From the NCBI GenBank assembly GCA_022539475.1, contig VCMS01000016.1, positions 248,001 to 312,000 on the forward strand: a DNA stretch of 64,000 nucleotides, given 5' to 3'. The stretch comes from Gracilaria domingensis. Taxonomy: Eukaryota; Rhodophyta; Florideophyceae; Gracilariales; Gracilariaceae. The notes below the pieces were generated by a model. That model was not told the DNA's origin. It made no database searches and saw only the letters and a list, made by a program, of their open reading frames with translations. This document shows positions 10,048 through 21,259 of this stretch, in pieces (the stretch's first letter is position 1; the number at the start of each line of letters is the position of its first letter). Position numbers and translations under genes: made by a program.

Positions 10048-13000
10048 ATCCGGTTTGAAAGGTGAAGTAGTGGAGCAGAGAGCGGAAGGAAAATGGTCGC
10101 GAACAAGGGGGAAGGTGCGCTAAGACGGAGAAAATGCGCGTTGAATAAGACAGAAGAACTGAGCCGAAGTATGTACATATAAAATAAAGAATGATAAAGG
10201 TTTGTAGTAGATAGGAGTTAAGGGGAAGGGGGAGGGGCAGAGGGGTGGAGGGGGGTGGAGGGGGGGGGTGAGGTGGGGTGGGGGAGCGAGGAGAGTGGCT
10301 GCGAACAAGAGGGGGTCCACCGACGGCGGGCAGGAGTGGCGGGAGTAGGGCGGAGGATCTGGGCGGCCGAGCTCGGATCACAATGCGGCTTGGCAACGCA
10401 CGCGGCGGCGGCGGCGGTTGCGCAGCGGAGGCGCGCAGAGGCGGCCGGCGCTTTTATACTGTTTGGAACTCGCGCACTGTAATGCGCGGTGGGCCTCGAA
10501 AACAGCCGTTTTTTGAGCACGTAGACGAGCACGCTAGCGTGACGAGGCCGTGACTGTGCGCATGGTTTGGCGCGCTTTTTGAAAATGGAGGGAAAAGAAC
10601 GAGCGCCGATTGGGCGGCGCGCGCGTCGATTTAGGAGCCGTGCTGGCAGACAGTCAACTTGCGCGCGCACTGGAGAGGCCGCCGTGACACTGCGCATGAC
10701 GGACGCTGGTTGTGGCGGCCGCTGATTGGACCGCATAGCGCGCTTATCAGTCGTGCTGGCTCGTTGTGCGTGCGTGAAGGCGCCGCACGTGCCGCGCTGG
10801 CGCACGTGCGTTGCGCGTCTCCGCGCGAGTCGTGCAAGCGCGCGCGGCGCGGCCATTTTTGAAAGCGCGCCGCGCTGGCCGCGGCGGCGGCGGCTGGAGT
10901 GCGCGTGTCGAATTGAGGCGTGACTGCGAACCAGTCGCTCAGTCACTGTACGCCGCCTATTTCGCAACAAAAACAAGCGCAGTTCAACTGGCGCTCCCGC
11001 GCTTTCGTCTCGCATTGTACGCACGCTGTAAGCGCGCGGCGTTACGTTATGCACGCGCAGAGGCTGTGCCACACGCGTGGCGCAAACGCGTGCGACGTGT
11101 GCGCTTGCCATTGGCGCTAGTACGATATGTGCGCGTTGTGGCCACCCGTTGCGCTGCGCCTTGCGTTAAACGAAGTTTTACGAACGACGCCACTTGGCCC
11201 CGCCCTGCTGCAATGTGCGGCGCTCAACTCCTCTCCAAAAATAAAAGGGAATTATCGCGGTCCTTCGGCGCCTATTTGTGCGCGGTCGTGGACCGGTTAG
11301 AGAGCCGCAGGGGCGCGGCTTGGAAACGTAGTGCAAGCCAATCGCATTCCAGCAAGGAGTACAACCACGCCTCGGTAACTCATTCGTTCTGATGGCGGCT
11401 CACCTTGCTGGACACCACCATGACCTCTAGCCAACATCATGATCGTGATTATCTTTTGTCCGCCCAAAATGTAGAGAGTCCATCCATTTGTAGTATGATA
11501 CTGGTATTTTCAGTAGAAAAATGACATGTTGTGTAGTGTTACTCTTCCCGTTGCAACTCATGTTCGTCCCGTGTACACCTGTCGTACACCTGATCGCTGT
11601 AGCGAACAGATTAGAATTAGACTTACTTTTGGCAAAAAAAAACGGCCGATTTATGAGGCGTTTGCCTCTATCGCGCACTCGACGTCGACACCAATGCCAG
11701 TTGTACAACACGGGGATATCAGAATGTTCTAATTTCAGAACTTCGCCAAACTCGCATTCAGGGCGCATAATATGCGCAGTATATGCATCTGGGCTCCCCT
11801 GATCGCTATCAGCGTCTCAGATCATTACTGCGACCGGCGCCCTTCCAGCCAAAACGGAGCCCACGTGCTTGCAGCAACGAGTCGTTCCCGTGTTGTAGGA
11901 GTAGGAGTTTTGCGGAGGCCTCCACGAAACATCATGTTCTGGGAAAAGATCTCGCAACTCTTTCTAAGTCACAGGACCGCAAATGAGTTTTTAATTTGTT
12001 GTTAAAAGGCACATGGGAGGGACTCGCGTTCGTGGCTCGAAAGTGCGGCTGGCGGAAAGGGACGACAACATTCTGTCGCTCGCTCCCGACGGCTTACATG
12101 CGACAGCAATTGCTGTCCATGCCTCGTTGGGAGGGTGCTAACGACAGATCCGCTGCTCAAAAGCACTAGGTATACTTTGATTCACGGTCTGCGCCACTCA
12201 AGTTGTGTCTGTCGGGCTCGTCGCTGCTCTGTGAATGTTGCCGGTCAAGTCTCATGCGTCATATACGAAGGTAATTCAAGATGCCTGAGCACCACGCTCA
12301 GCGCCGAAACTGAATTGAATTTTGAAACGTTATCCACCGCCTTGCAGGCATGTGCTATTTATGCGCCACACCGCCCACAAGTGCCCACGGGTGGGCCGCG
12401 TCTTCGGCAGACATGCGCCGGGGAAGTCCACCCTACACGTACTCAAGAATCCTGTCACTGGCGCGCGCAGTCCCGCATTTGCACATATCTCACACAAACG
12501 TGTTCGTGGACAGCATCCCTGATTCTGTCCACGAACAGGTTATTTACCCTTTGTAAGGCTACTGTCGCTTGATGAGCCATGGCCGTTGCGCAATGCGCAG
12601 TGCAAACACTTTGCGATATCAACCAAACCTCCCCTTCAGTCAGAAGCCTCTCCCTCATACCTTCAACGAAAATGTGCCCTTTTACGTTGCATCGTTTGTG
12701 CGTCCCCACTCTTGCGCGTGATCTTTGTGTCCCTCTCGCTCTAGATTTCGTTTTCCCTTCCCCAACACATCATCCCGATGAAAGGCTGCGTCTCTCGAGC
12801 GCTTTCTCGAGTTTGTTATGGTGAAATGTCTTCTAGTTGTGGACACAGACATAAAACCGACCCTCGACACCAGCTCTTCGCATTGGCCTGTCGTTTTATG
12901 CTTGCGCTCTCTTTGCGATCTTCATTCGAGCCTCTTCAGTTGACGCATATTCTCGTCATACATATTCTCCCCTAGCTTCCAAATGTAGCCGCAAGCACCG

Positions 13001-13409
13001 CCCACATTCGTGCGTTTAGTCTCGATTGCAACAAAGAGTTACACACCCCCCTTGATCTCTGTTTCAACTAGGGTCGCAGTCAAGCAATTTTTCGTCCGTT
13101 CCATTCATTGAAAACCCTTATCTCTTGAGTGAACTTCCCCTTCGCATACTATGTTCCATATGGGACATTTACCGTTCAACTAACCTTCCTTTCTCGCTTC
13201 AAATTCACACGCTTTCACTATGCGCCCTTTCTTCGACCCATTTCTATCACTCATCACTTGCTCAACTTCTCGACAGCAGAAAACCTGCTCAGAATCGTCC
13301 TTAAATAAGCTACAATACTCCCGACTCCATATCGTTACAAACCTTCGGTTAACATTAATGGGTCTAGGCTTATGAGCTCATAATAGAGAAAGAGATAAAT
13401 GGGTCCACG
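10048..13409. other. Long gene-free stretch, GC-rich then neutral
   Basis: The first 1.3 kb (10250-11400) is GCGC-rich and contains ATTGG at 10609, 10725 and 11110, CCAAT at 11338 and an E2F-like TTTGGCGCG at 10566-10574, as a promoter or CpG-type island upstream of the bromodomain gene would. The remaining 2 kb has average composition. Frames there (for example 12135-12572) have no recognisable content. There is a hairpin at 12501-12537. I see no supported gene or RNA. Confidence 0.5.
12501..12537. repeat. Inverted repeat, 13-bp arms
   Basis: Arms TGTTCGTGGACAG (12501-12513) and CTGTCCACGAACA (12525-12537) are perfectly complementary around an 11-base spacer. It lies in gene-free DNA; function unknown. 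Confidence 0.9.
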
Positions 13410-14724
13410 ATGGATCGCAGAAATGAACCCAAACAGAAGAAAAAGCACACGCCGTCCTCTTCCAGCCAGGCATCATCTTCCTCATTCAGGCTGCGACGTT
13501 CAAGCAGTTCCGCCAATCTCAGAAAGCCATCTCCTTCACATGCACCCACAAACGTCGAAGCGCAAGGTGCTTCTTCTTCCGCTGCCCCAATCCCACAGGC
13601 TGCAAGAGTAAGCAACCCACAGTCAAGTCAATTCTCAAGAGGCCGCGATTCAGAACGCTCTCAACCAAACATTCGCTTAAGCCGCAATCCGAGAGTAAGC
13701 CGAAACTTTGCATCGGAAACCCCTCCGGGCCCGTCTTCGTCCCAAGCACACTGGCAACCTGTCACACCCAGTTCTCCACAACTCGATCTGCTAGACTCAA
13801 TCTCATCACCGGTTCTTTCTCTGCGCAGAGGTTCTAATAATGGTGCTGGGGCCGCCGCTTCGCAAGCACAGCAGATACAACATAGGAGTTCGCAATCTAG
13901 GTTAGGAAACGTTTTACGACGAGGCTCTGCTAATGTAGAACAAGCTCAAAGGTCCAGAAACGCGGGAGCTACTACGTCGTTCACGTGCCCAACTTGCAGA
14001 ACTCCGTTGCCGGATCGAGACAGTTACAAAAAGCAGTACGTCAACTCTTACTGACCATTTCATAGTTCATCGCTGTATAATCAATACGACCTTCTCACAT
14101 TGTCGACACCCTTCCAATGTGTCAATTCCTGCTCAAACAGCCTCGAAGCACTTGATCACGGCCATGCATGTGAGATATGCGGAGCAAAGTTCGGAGACAA
14201 AGGCAACCTGAAGTAAGTAGACAGCACCTCACTCAGATTCGTACGACTTTCGGTTTGAAAAGTCCGAAACACTAATCAGCTTGGATTTTTCTTTTGATTT
14301 TCTTAGTCGCCACATAAGAACTGTGCAGTATGTTCTTCAATACTTTCGCAATGATATGAAATTCATGCCCCACCCGTTCACGTTACTGACAGCCTGACCC
14401 ACGAATGCTTGCCTATGATCGGTATGCATAATCATGCTTAGTCAAAAAGACAAGCCTCACACCTGCCCACAATGTGGCCTAGCGTTTACATTCCGAGATG
14501 CCTTACGGTAAGTACCACTCACTGCATTTGCTAAGCACGTTTCATGTATTCCGTACTGACGAGGAAAGACACAATGATGTGTTGCCAGACGCCATGTGGA
14601 CGCAGTGCACTGGCAGATTCGTTCCTTTCGGTGTGCACATTGTGAAAAAGCGTACAAGAAGAAGGATCATCTCAAACGCCATCTGGCAGCGTTCCCAGAT
14701 CACAAGCCTGCAGAGGACTTGTAG
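13410..14724 (+). CDS. Spliced C2H2 zinc-finger protein, five exons
   Basis: Exons read from the sequence: 13410-14035, 14141-14212, 14307-14327, 14442-14507, 14589-14724, giving 306 residues. All four introns (105, 94, 114 and 81 nt) begin GTACGT, GTAAGT, GTATGT or GTAAGT and end in AG. Residues 1-195 are a Ser/Arg/Gln-rich disordered region. Four fingers follow: CPTCRTPLPDRDSYKKH..H, CEICGAKFGDKGNLNRH..H, CPQCGLAFTFRDALRRH..H and CAHCEKAYKKKDHLKRH..H, each C-x2-C-x12-H with second-His spacing of 5, 4, 4 and 6. The restored fingers validate the splice sites. It is probably a nuclear DNA- or RNA-binding regulator; targets cannot be predicted. The stop TAG is followed at once by GTAAGA, a good donor, so an intron in the 3' UTR is possible. 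Confidence 0.88.
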
Positions 14725-15364
14725 GTAAGACACATGAACTGAATTGCAACGCGATTAGTACCACAGACTCCAGCAGCAAATGTCGGTTGCAAAAGCGATC
14801 AGAATGTATGAAATCTTAGCATGCAAGTTTGAGCATACTTTCCGGAGTAAACGCATTGGTTATTGGAACTCTCCCGATGCATCAACAAAGTTCTGCGAGT
14901 TACGCACGTAAGAAGCTGTGCGTTTGAGGTTGGTTCGGTCATGTGTGCACAGACAATATGTTGACATTGTGCAGAGATGAAAGCCGTGCTCTCTCTTCTC
15001 CGTAAGAGACAAGACGTTTGGAAGGAGAGATGGAGAGAGACGAAATAGGAGGGGAAAGCTCGGAGAAAGCATGAACTGATATGCTTTCTGATGCCATGGA
15101 TAAAGTCGAATGGTACGAGGTAGTCTCCCGTGATATTGCTAACAATGCAAAAAGAATGTGGCTTCCGTCAGCAGCGATTTCGTAGAAGACAACCTCCTCG
15201 TTCGTTCAATTCGTTCTTGCCAGGTTTCGAAGTAGTAAGGCCAATCAATGTATGAGTTCATGGGGAACTGACCAAAGTTTCAGCAATAGAAGAAAATGGG
15301 AAAGCTGACACGCTTGATCCTGATTGTGACAGGGTGTGGCAAACAACCGGGACGGTTCTGCTAG

Positions 15365-15390
15365 CCCCCCCCCCCTCTCTCTCTCTTTTC
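15365..15390 (+). repeat. C-tract followed by TC microsatellite
   Basis: Eleven C followed by repeated TC dinucleotides and then T-rich sequence, in gene-poor DNA. Confidence 0.85.
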
Positions 15391-17340
15391 TTTGCGAACC
15401 GGGAACATCAAGTACTGGTATGAGGGGGTTTGTTTAGGCCCCAACCTCAATAACACCAGTACATCATAGCCATTGACGTTGGCGGTAAGTCAAAAGCCGA
15501 GCGACACGCATTGGGCTACGACAAGAAAGTTTCGGGTCCCTTGGCTGCTCTCGTTTGTCAGAGCATTTCGACACTGATGCTTGTTGTATTATTCAACCGA
15601 TTTCTCTGCACTTAACCTCTAAGAGACTTTCGGCTGAGGGGATCTCCGGTAAAAGGCGCTTCGTATGTCTCACGTTGACTGCTCAAGAAACTAGGAGCAG
15701 TGCCCTTACCTCCGAAACCACATATCAGTCGGGGAGATCGAGCGCAATAATCAGTCAGCAGCCTTTCACCGTCATCCTACCCAGTGTAGGCTCTCTAAGA
15801 AAACTCCTGGCAACCCCTGATCCACCAGTTCCGCCAGATCTCTTCTTTTAAGAGTGAAAATACAGTGAAACCACGGTAGAATCTTCCTCCGATGATCGGG
15901 TCGTGGCCTCGGGCATGCAGGCAAATAGTTGCGTTTTATCGATATACCACCCAGTTCGGCGAAGGCGACATGCAAGCTGACCGATCACTTGGACGAGTTT
16001 TTTGACCTCCCCGGGTCGCTCTAAAACGCTCAGGACCGATACCCTTTCGTATACTGAGACGATAGAACAGAGCAGTGATCCCAGCAGTTCAGAGCCGAAA
16101 CTGGGTGCACTAGCCCGTGGAAGAGATGAGCAAGAATGCGGAATAAGTTTGAGAAACCTTGATGCGACTGGCACTACACTCTTATAGTGACTCAAGGCGA
16201 ATTACAACTCCTTGCGTACAGTGAACAGACGTCCATCTATTCGATATTCAACTGTGAGTAGGGTGTTGATGCTGTACTAGTTGTTCAACACAGAATGTGC
16301 GGATTAACGATCAACAAGGTAAAGTAGTTCGCCTGAGTCCTGGGGTGTGCACAGGACAGAAGCGAAACAAGATTCAAGTGGTTGGTAAAGCAGTGAAGCA
16401 GTTGAATGATGGAGATAAGGTAATCGTTTCGGATGAAGAGTACGAGGTACTAGATCTCAAACCTATTTATGGGAAAGAACTCCGTGATGGTGATAGTGGT
16501 AGAAGCGAAAAACTATGAGCTGCAGATGACGAAATATATCTGGATGCCATCAAGTCGTTTCGTATGACAGAGTTTCACAGCGAGATGATTGCAACAGCAA
16601 AGATGATTGCGACATCAAGGAGTCGACAAGTTTTGAACTGAACCACATGTGCGTGACTCACCGTGCCGACAACATGTTTAAAACAGCATATGCACAATCA
16701 CAATATCCAAATACTATTCCGACATGATGATTCACTCGTATCGGAAATATTACCAGGCCTCTGTATTATCTATACGTATCAGTTGCATATAATAAGCAGC
16801 AGTTTGTTGCAAATTGGCAAGATTTACAAAGTTGATTCCCCGAACGGGTCGAGAACGCTTCTCTTTTTTTGAGCATCGTTCTTAACAAAAAATAACCAGC
16901 GCCCACACCATCGCTCCGCGTGGACACGAGCAACCTCTCCCGTTCATACCTGTAGTGCTTGCCGTTGTCGCTACTGTCTGCCTACCGATACAATCTTTGG
17001 CCTTCCAAAATGGAAGTTCCAACTATAGCAACATCAAAGCAGAACGTCTGTTCGTGACACAGTCAATACAGTATCTGTCTGAAGCACAAGCCTATGCTAT
17101 AGTAGATACGGGCGGCAACATTTGCCGCGCAGATTCCCTCCCACGGTTCCCACTCGGAGTTTCACAAAAACGTTGTAGCAATATCGACATGGCGGTATTT
17201 CTATTCAGTTCGGCCTCCATCATCGATGTATGATACTTGCTTCTGTATGGTCAGCCGCCCCTGATTGCGAAGCATAAGTCTTCCTTCAATTAAGATCTAT
17301 ATTAAAATTATCCCTGTATTTTTGAATCTACACGTACAAG

Positions 17341-17369
17341 CCTTGTAGTACAAGGCTTGTACTACAAGG
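17341..17369. repeat. Nested palindrome, 14-bp arms, one-base centre
   Basis: CCTTGTAGTACAAG and CTTGTACTACAAGG are complementary around a single G. Each arm contains its own smaller palindrome (CTTGTA-G-TACAAG), so the site is nested. The core TTGTAGTACAA recurs at 56991-57001. Confidence 0.9.
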
Positions 17370-19391
17370 GCAATGGAAAGAGAATTGTATTGTCGTAACC
17401 ATCATGATGAGCAGAAATTGAGAGCCCACAATAAACGATTGACATACAATAAACAACAATGTCATTGTATGCTAAAGCAACTGAGCAGATATAGCACTGC
17501 CACATTGCTCGTTCTCCTTGTCATTTGACCCTACATTTAAGAGTGGTGAGAGGCTTCTCACAATGAGGCAGCCAATAACGTTCCTTTGAAAAGAATCGCT
17601 CCCTCATTGGAATGCAAACATAGCGAGACCACATAATGGGACCACTTCACAATTTCTCCTGCTGATGTTTCTTGTCTTTCACGACCATCTGGGAGATAAA
17701 ATTCTTCGTGCAATCCACGTTTCGCGCAAGGAAGAACGTGATCATCTACGTCATTGACAACGCTGAGTCTGAATCTGCTGACCAATCTTTGGCCAGCCAG
17801 ATGCATGTAAACCAACGGGGTGAGACTAAGCCGGATAAGTAACACGCAGTGGCGACAAGGCAGCTTCAGTTTCTCGTTGTGACAAGTGCTCTGAGACTCT
17901 CATCATCAACTTTTTAAGCCGCAGCTACCTTCTATCGCCTCACGACGTCAGCGAATCCAGAACTCCGAGCTGACTTTGTATCGCAGCATGATTCATCTCG
18001 AGTAGGCCTGAATTAACACTGCATTGCGATACCGCAGTGACTTCGAAGGACAGACAATTCAAAACTTTGTTCAGCCTACCGGTCGTACTTGCTAAAACAC
18101 TGCACATGGCGCAGTAGAGCAAATATCGTATCTACGTTCAGGCTCTTTGGGGGCAGTGGGCATGAGTTTCAACATTGTAGGGGTGGACTATATGTAGCAT
18201 CAGCTCAGTAATCATCACAACAGGAATTATGTGTCACGCTAATATGGATGCATGGCTCAGATATTACGAAAGGACTGTTGAGGGGTTACGGCGTGATTCC
18301 GACGGGGGCGAAGGTAAGCTAAGAAAACTTTCCATTGTGGAACGGTATCCCGAGTCCGTGGCAGAAAAATGGCAACGCTGAGGAACAGCGAAGGTACCGC
18401 CAAGCGGTTTCGCGGTTAAATACAGGGATACAGGCACGTAACAACTAGTCACATCTAATCTACACAACTTGACATTGCGCTGCACTTGCGGAACGAACGC
18501 AAAGAAGACTCCGAGCATGTTGTTCTCCGATGCCTGCTGACAAGCATCTTTAGGAGACAGCTGTTGTAACCCTTGGCAGTTGGCCAGCCAAACGAAGCAA
18601 AATAGTTAGTCTGTGCAATTTTTGAGAAGAAACGAGCCACAGATTGAATCTGATTCGACCTTTCTGTGTTCATCACAAGTTGCTCTACAAACAGAGAAGT
18701 TAGATAACCATGTGTACCGTTGGTAACTTTATAACTTACACGGCAAGCATATCAACTGCTGACCCTTTGCAGCAACGTGAAGGCACAATCAATGATACCA
18801 TGGCAGATCGCCGGGGAGTTTGTTTCGTCTCAATGCCATCGGCTGCCGGCATCTGAACATGTTGTCTAGACAAGGGGCCCGCTGTCATGGCACTGGAATG
18901 ATTCTACTGTTCGTGCATACGTCGTGAGATACTAAGGTAATCAGGCTCAATCGGAATGCTTGCTTGACAAACAGTGGCCCTGTCGCAATTGTGATAAAGA
19001 CAGGAAGACGACGGCAATCATTCTCTCAACTGCAACATAGGAAATAATCGTGATTGCGAGTACGAGAAAAACAGCAGTCGGCGGCTGCACACAACCAATG
19101 TAATCGATTGCATTCCGACCCACTGCATTGTTTGGAAGTGTACAACCGTACCCCCCTGTACATGAAAACACTGGGGCCCATAAACTCGACCCAACAATCG
19201 ACAAGGATTTGCTTCCACGTCAACGCAGAACGCCCTTGTATCAGCTCTGGCTGATACTGCGCAGTGAGGATAGATCATGGCTGCAGGAGCGGCGAATGAG
19301 CACAAGAAAAAAACGCATCCGCGGCGCTCCTAAGACGAAGATAAACCATTTACAAACATGAATGACAAGGCGAAACGAGAGTAAGATTTGA

Positions 19392-20564
19392 TTATTCATC
19401 ATTGGAATTACTTCTTCTATGTCGTATATTGCTCCCTGATCGAGGAGTATCTGCGTACAAAGAGCTTTCGTGCCGACTCTTAACGGCGCCCCACGCGTGG
19501 TAGCGAGGGGCATCCGCTTCGCGGCGCGAAGCGTAGTGGGCGTGTCCGTAAGCATAGCCGCCAGAATTGATAGCACCAACGCCAGGCGGGCCTGATGAGA
19601 ACGCGGTTTCGCGGTTGACGGCAGCCGATATGGATTCGATTTCCATTGGTGACATGGCGGCCGGTGCTTCATACAAATTATGTGCAAACGGTTGTCGGTA
19701 GTTACTTGATAATGAATGTACGCTATGTAGAAGCATTTGCTGGGAAGGGGTGAGAGATGGGCGATGGTCGGTTACAGTAGGTCGTACAGGAGGTGGTTGC
19801 GCAGGGAATGACTCATGCTGATGGGATGTTGTGGAGGGCTGTGGGTAATAATGATAGTTGTGTGTGGATGGGGCTGTTGGCGGTGGGGCATTGGATGTGT
19901 TGACAGATGGGTTGGCATGACGAAGAGGTGGTTTCGATGAATAAGACGAGGGCACAGAATACAATGACGGAAAACGGGGTTGATGGTGACTGGAAGCACT
20001 TTCAGGAGGTTTGGCTTGTGGAGGCGGTTTCAAGCTTCGAAGAAATGCATCATCGACATCTGGGAAGCGTCTCAAACAATCCTCCGCCATGAACAAGATG
20101 CGGGAGGCTTCAGAAGATGAATGGTTCATCATCTGCTGCTGTAGCGAATACAAACGAGGCATGCCTTTCTCAACATGATTTCGAATGTGACGGATACGGG
20201 AGTCTGTGAGAGGAGTTTGATTGACCTTGTGAATCTGTTCGAAGTCACTCAGCAAGGTGCGCATGTGGCGCAGAAAGAGAGCCTGGGGGTTTTGATTGGC
20301 GGATTGGTTGGGGGAGGTGGGGACGTTTTTCTGCTGCGACTGCTGTTGGTGCTGCTGCGTGAGCGACTGCTGCGGCGAGTGCTGTTGCTGCTCTTGACAC
20401 TGCGAGTTCTGAGCGGGCGGCGGGGAGGAAGGCGAGATGGAGGACTGCTTGGGGGAGGTGGGAGACGGGGTGGATGAGGAGGGCCGCGAAAAGCGACTGC
20501 GGCTCCATGTGCGCGCGGACTTGAACGAAGTCATGGAGGCGCGCTTGAGCACGGACGCCGGCAT
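19392..20564 (-). CDS. Gln/Ser/Pro-rich protein, unknown
   Basis: 390 codons from the ATG at 20564. Residues 1-40 are basic with Ser and Arg. About 40-95 is Ser/Pro/Gln-rich with long Gln stretches (QQHQQQSQQK). A helical segment at about 95-175 is the most ordered part (LFLRHMRTLLSDFEQIHKVNQ, LYSLQQQMMNHSSSEASRILFMAEDCLRR). The rest is Pro/Ser/His/Tyr-rich and disordered, ending in RHRRSNSNDE. I do not recognise a family. Low-complexity Q/S/P proteins with one helical patch are often transcription or RNA-granule factors; that is inference from composition only. It is divergent from the glutamate-cysteine ligase gene. Confidence 0.75.
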   Translation of the reverse strand: MPASVLKRASMTSFKSARTWSRSRFSRPSSSTPSPTSPKQSSISPSSPPPAQNSQCQEQQQHSPQQSLTQQHQQQSQQKNVPTSPNQSANQNPQALFLRHMRTLLSDFEQIHKVNQTPLTDSRIRHIRNHVEKGMPRLYSLQQQMMNHSSSEASRILFMAEDCLRRFPDVDDAFLRSLKPPPQAKPPESASSHHQPRFPSLYSVPSSYSSKPPLRHANPSVNTSNAPPPTAPSTHNYHYYPQPSTTSHQHESFPAQPPPVRPTVTDHRPSLTPSQQMLLHSVHSLSSNYRQPFAHNLYEAPAAMSPMEIESISAAVNRETAFSSGPPGVGAINSGGYAYGHAHYASRREADAPRYHAWGAVKSRHESSLYADTPRSGSNIRHRRSNSNDE

Positions 20565-21259
20565 CTAAGCGCGCTCGAGCACCAGAGTCGGGGGGAGGGG
20601 GGCGGGGTGGGGGTGGTGGTGGTGGTGGTGGTGGTGTTTGTAGCAGGCGGAGCACACACGCACGCAGCACACGCAAGCGCAGATATTTGCGGCGGCTGTG
20701 CGGATGTGGGCGGAGTCAACTGCGAAGGTACAATGATGTATTGTCCGCAACGGCGCCAGGTCTACGCCGCCTGTTGCGTCCACATCGTCGGCTCTTTGAC
20801 TGCGCCAACGCTGTTCTGTGTGTTAAGAGAGCTCCAGTTGGCGCGTCGTTGCTCTTCTCGCTGCCACATTGCGCTCCACCAGCGCTGGCCACGCGGCTCC
20901 GTCACGAAGCCTCCGTGGTGTGGTGGTGTCGTGGCGTCGTGGCCGCGTGGCCATGGTGGAGTGATGGCGGAACGGAGCGGCAGAACGGGCGATGTGATTG
21001 GAGCGCCGTGCGGGCGACGCGCGTCGCAGCGCCACATGATGCGCGCGTCGAAACGGTTCGGCAGAGGGCATGAGCCAATTGCATGCGGCGGTGCATCTTT
21101 GGTACATTTGTGCCCCGGTAGAAACTCCCCAATCGCCGCGGCAACCTCGCGCTCTGCATCTTCACCTCGTCGTCGTATACCCTTAAAACCGGCGCCGCGT
21201 TGGCTGCATTGTTCCTCTTCTTGCCGTGCTCATCCGCTGTGCTGCGCGAGGAGCCAACA
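20565..21259. promoter_or_regulatory. Shared divergent promoter region
   Basis: About 695 bp between divergent starts, GC-rich, with a GGT repeat at 20611-20636, ATTGG at 20997-21001 and CCAAT at 21075-21079. Open frames here are composition artefacts. It probably drives both the Q/S/P-rich gene and the ligase gene. Confidence 0.5.
20611..20636 (+). repeat. GGT trinucleotide repeat
   Basis: Eight or so tandem GGT units just upstream of the minus-strand Q/S/P-rich gene, in its presumed leader or promoter. Confidence 0.9.

Larger units (their letters stand above)
14725..19391. other. 4.7-kb gene-poor stretch
   Basis: Only short frames on both strands (longest about 115 codons, 15848-16195 minus), none with recognisable domains or supporting splice sites. 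There is a C11-(TC)n tract at 15365-15390 and an elaborate palindrome at 17341-17369. Eroded mobile-element debris is a reasonable guess for part of it, but I cannot name an element. Confidence 0.5.

Noticed and set aside
10218-11111. 297-codon minus-strand frame and 193-codon plus-strand frame at 10811-11392
   Set aside because: Both lie in a GCGC-rich island and are Arg/Ala-rich without domain or start context.
12135-12572. 145-codon frame and an overlapping frame at 12322
   Set aside because: No domain, no splice support, and the hairpin at 12501 falls inside it.
15772-16195. Overlapping minus-strand frames as a mobile-element remnant
   Set aside because: No motif clear enough to name an element or family.
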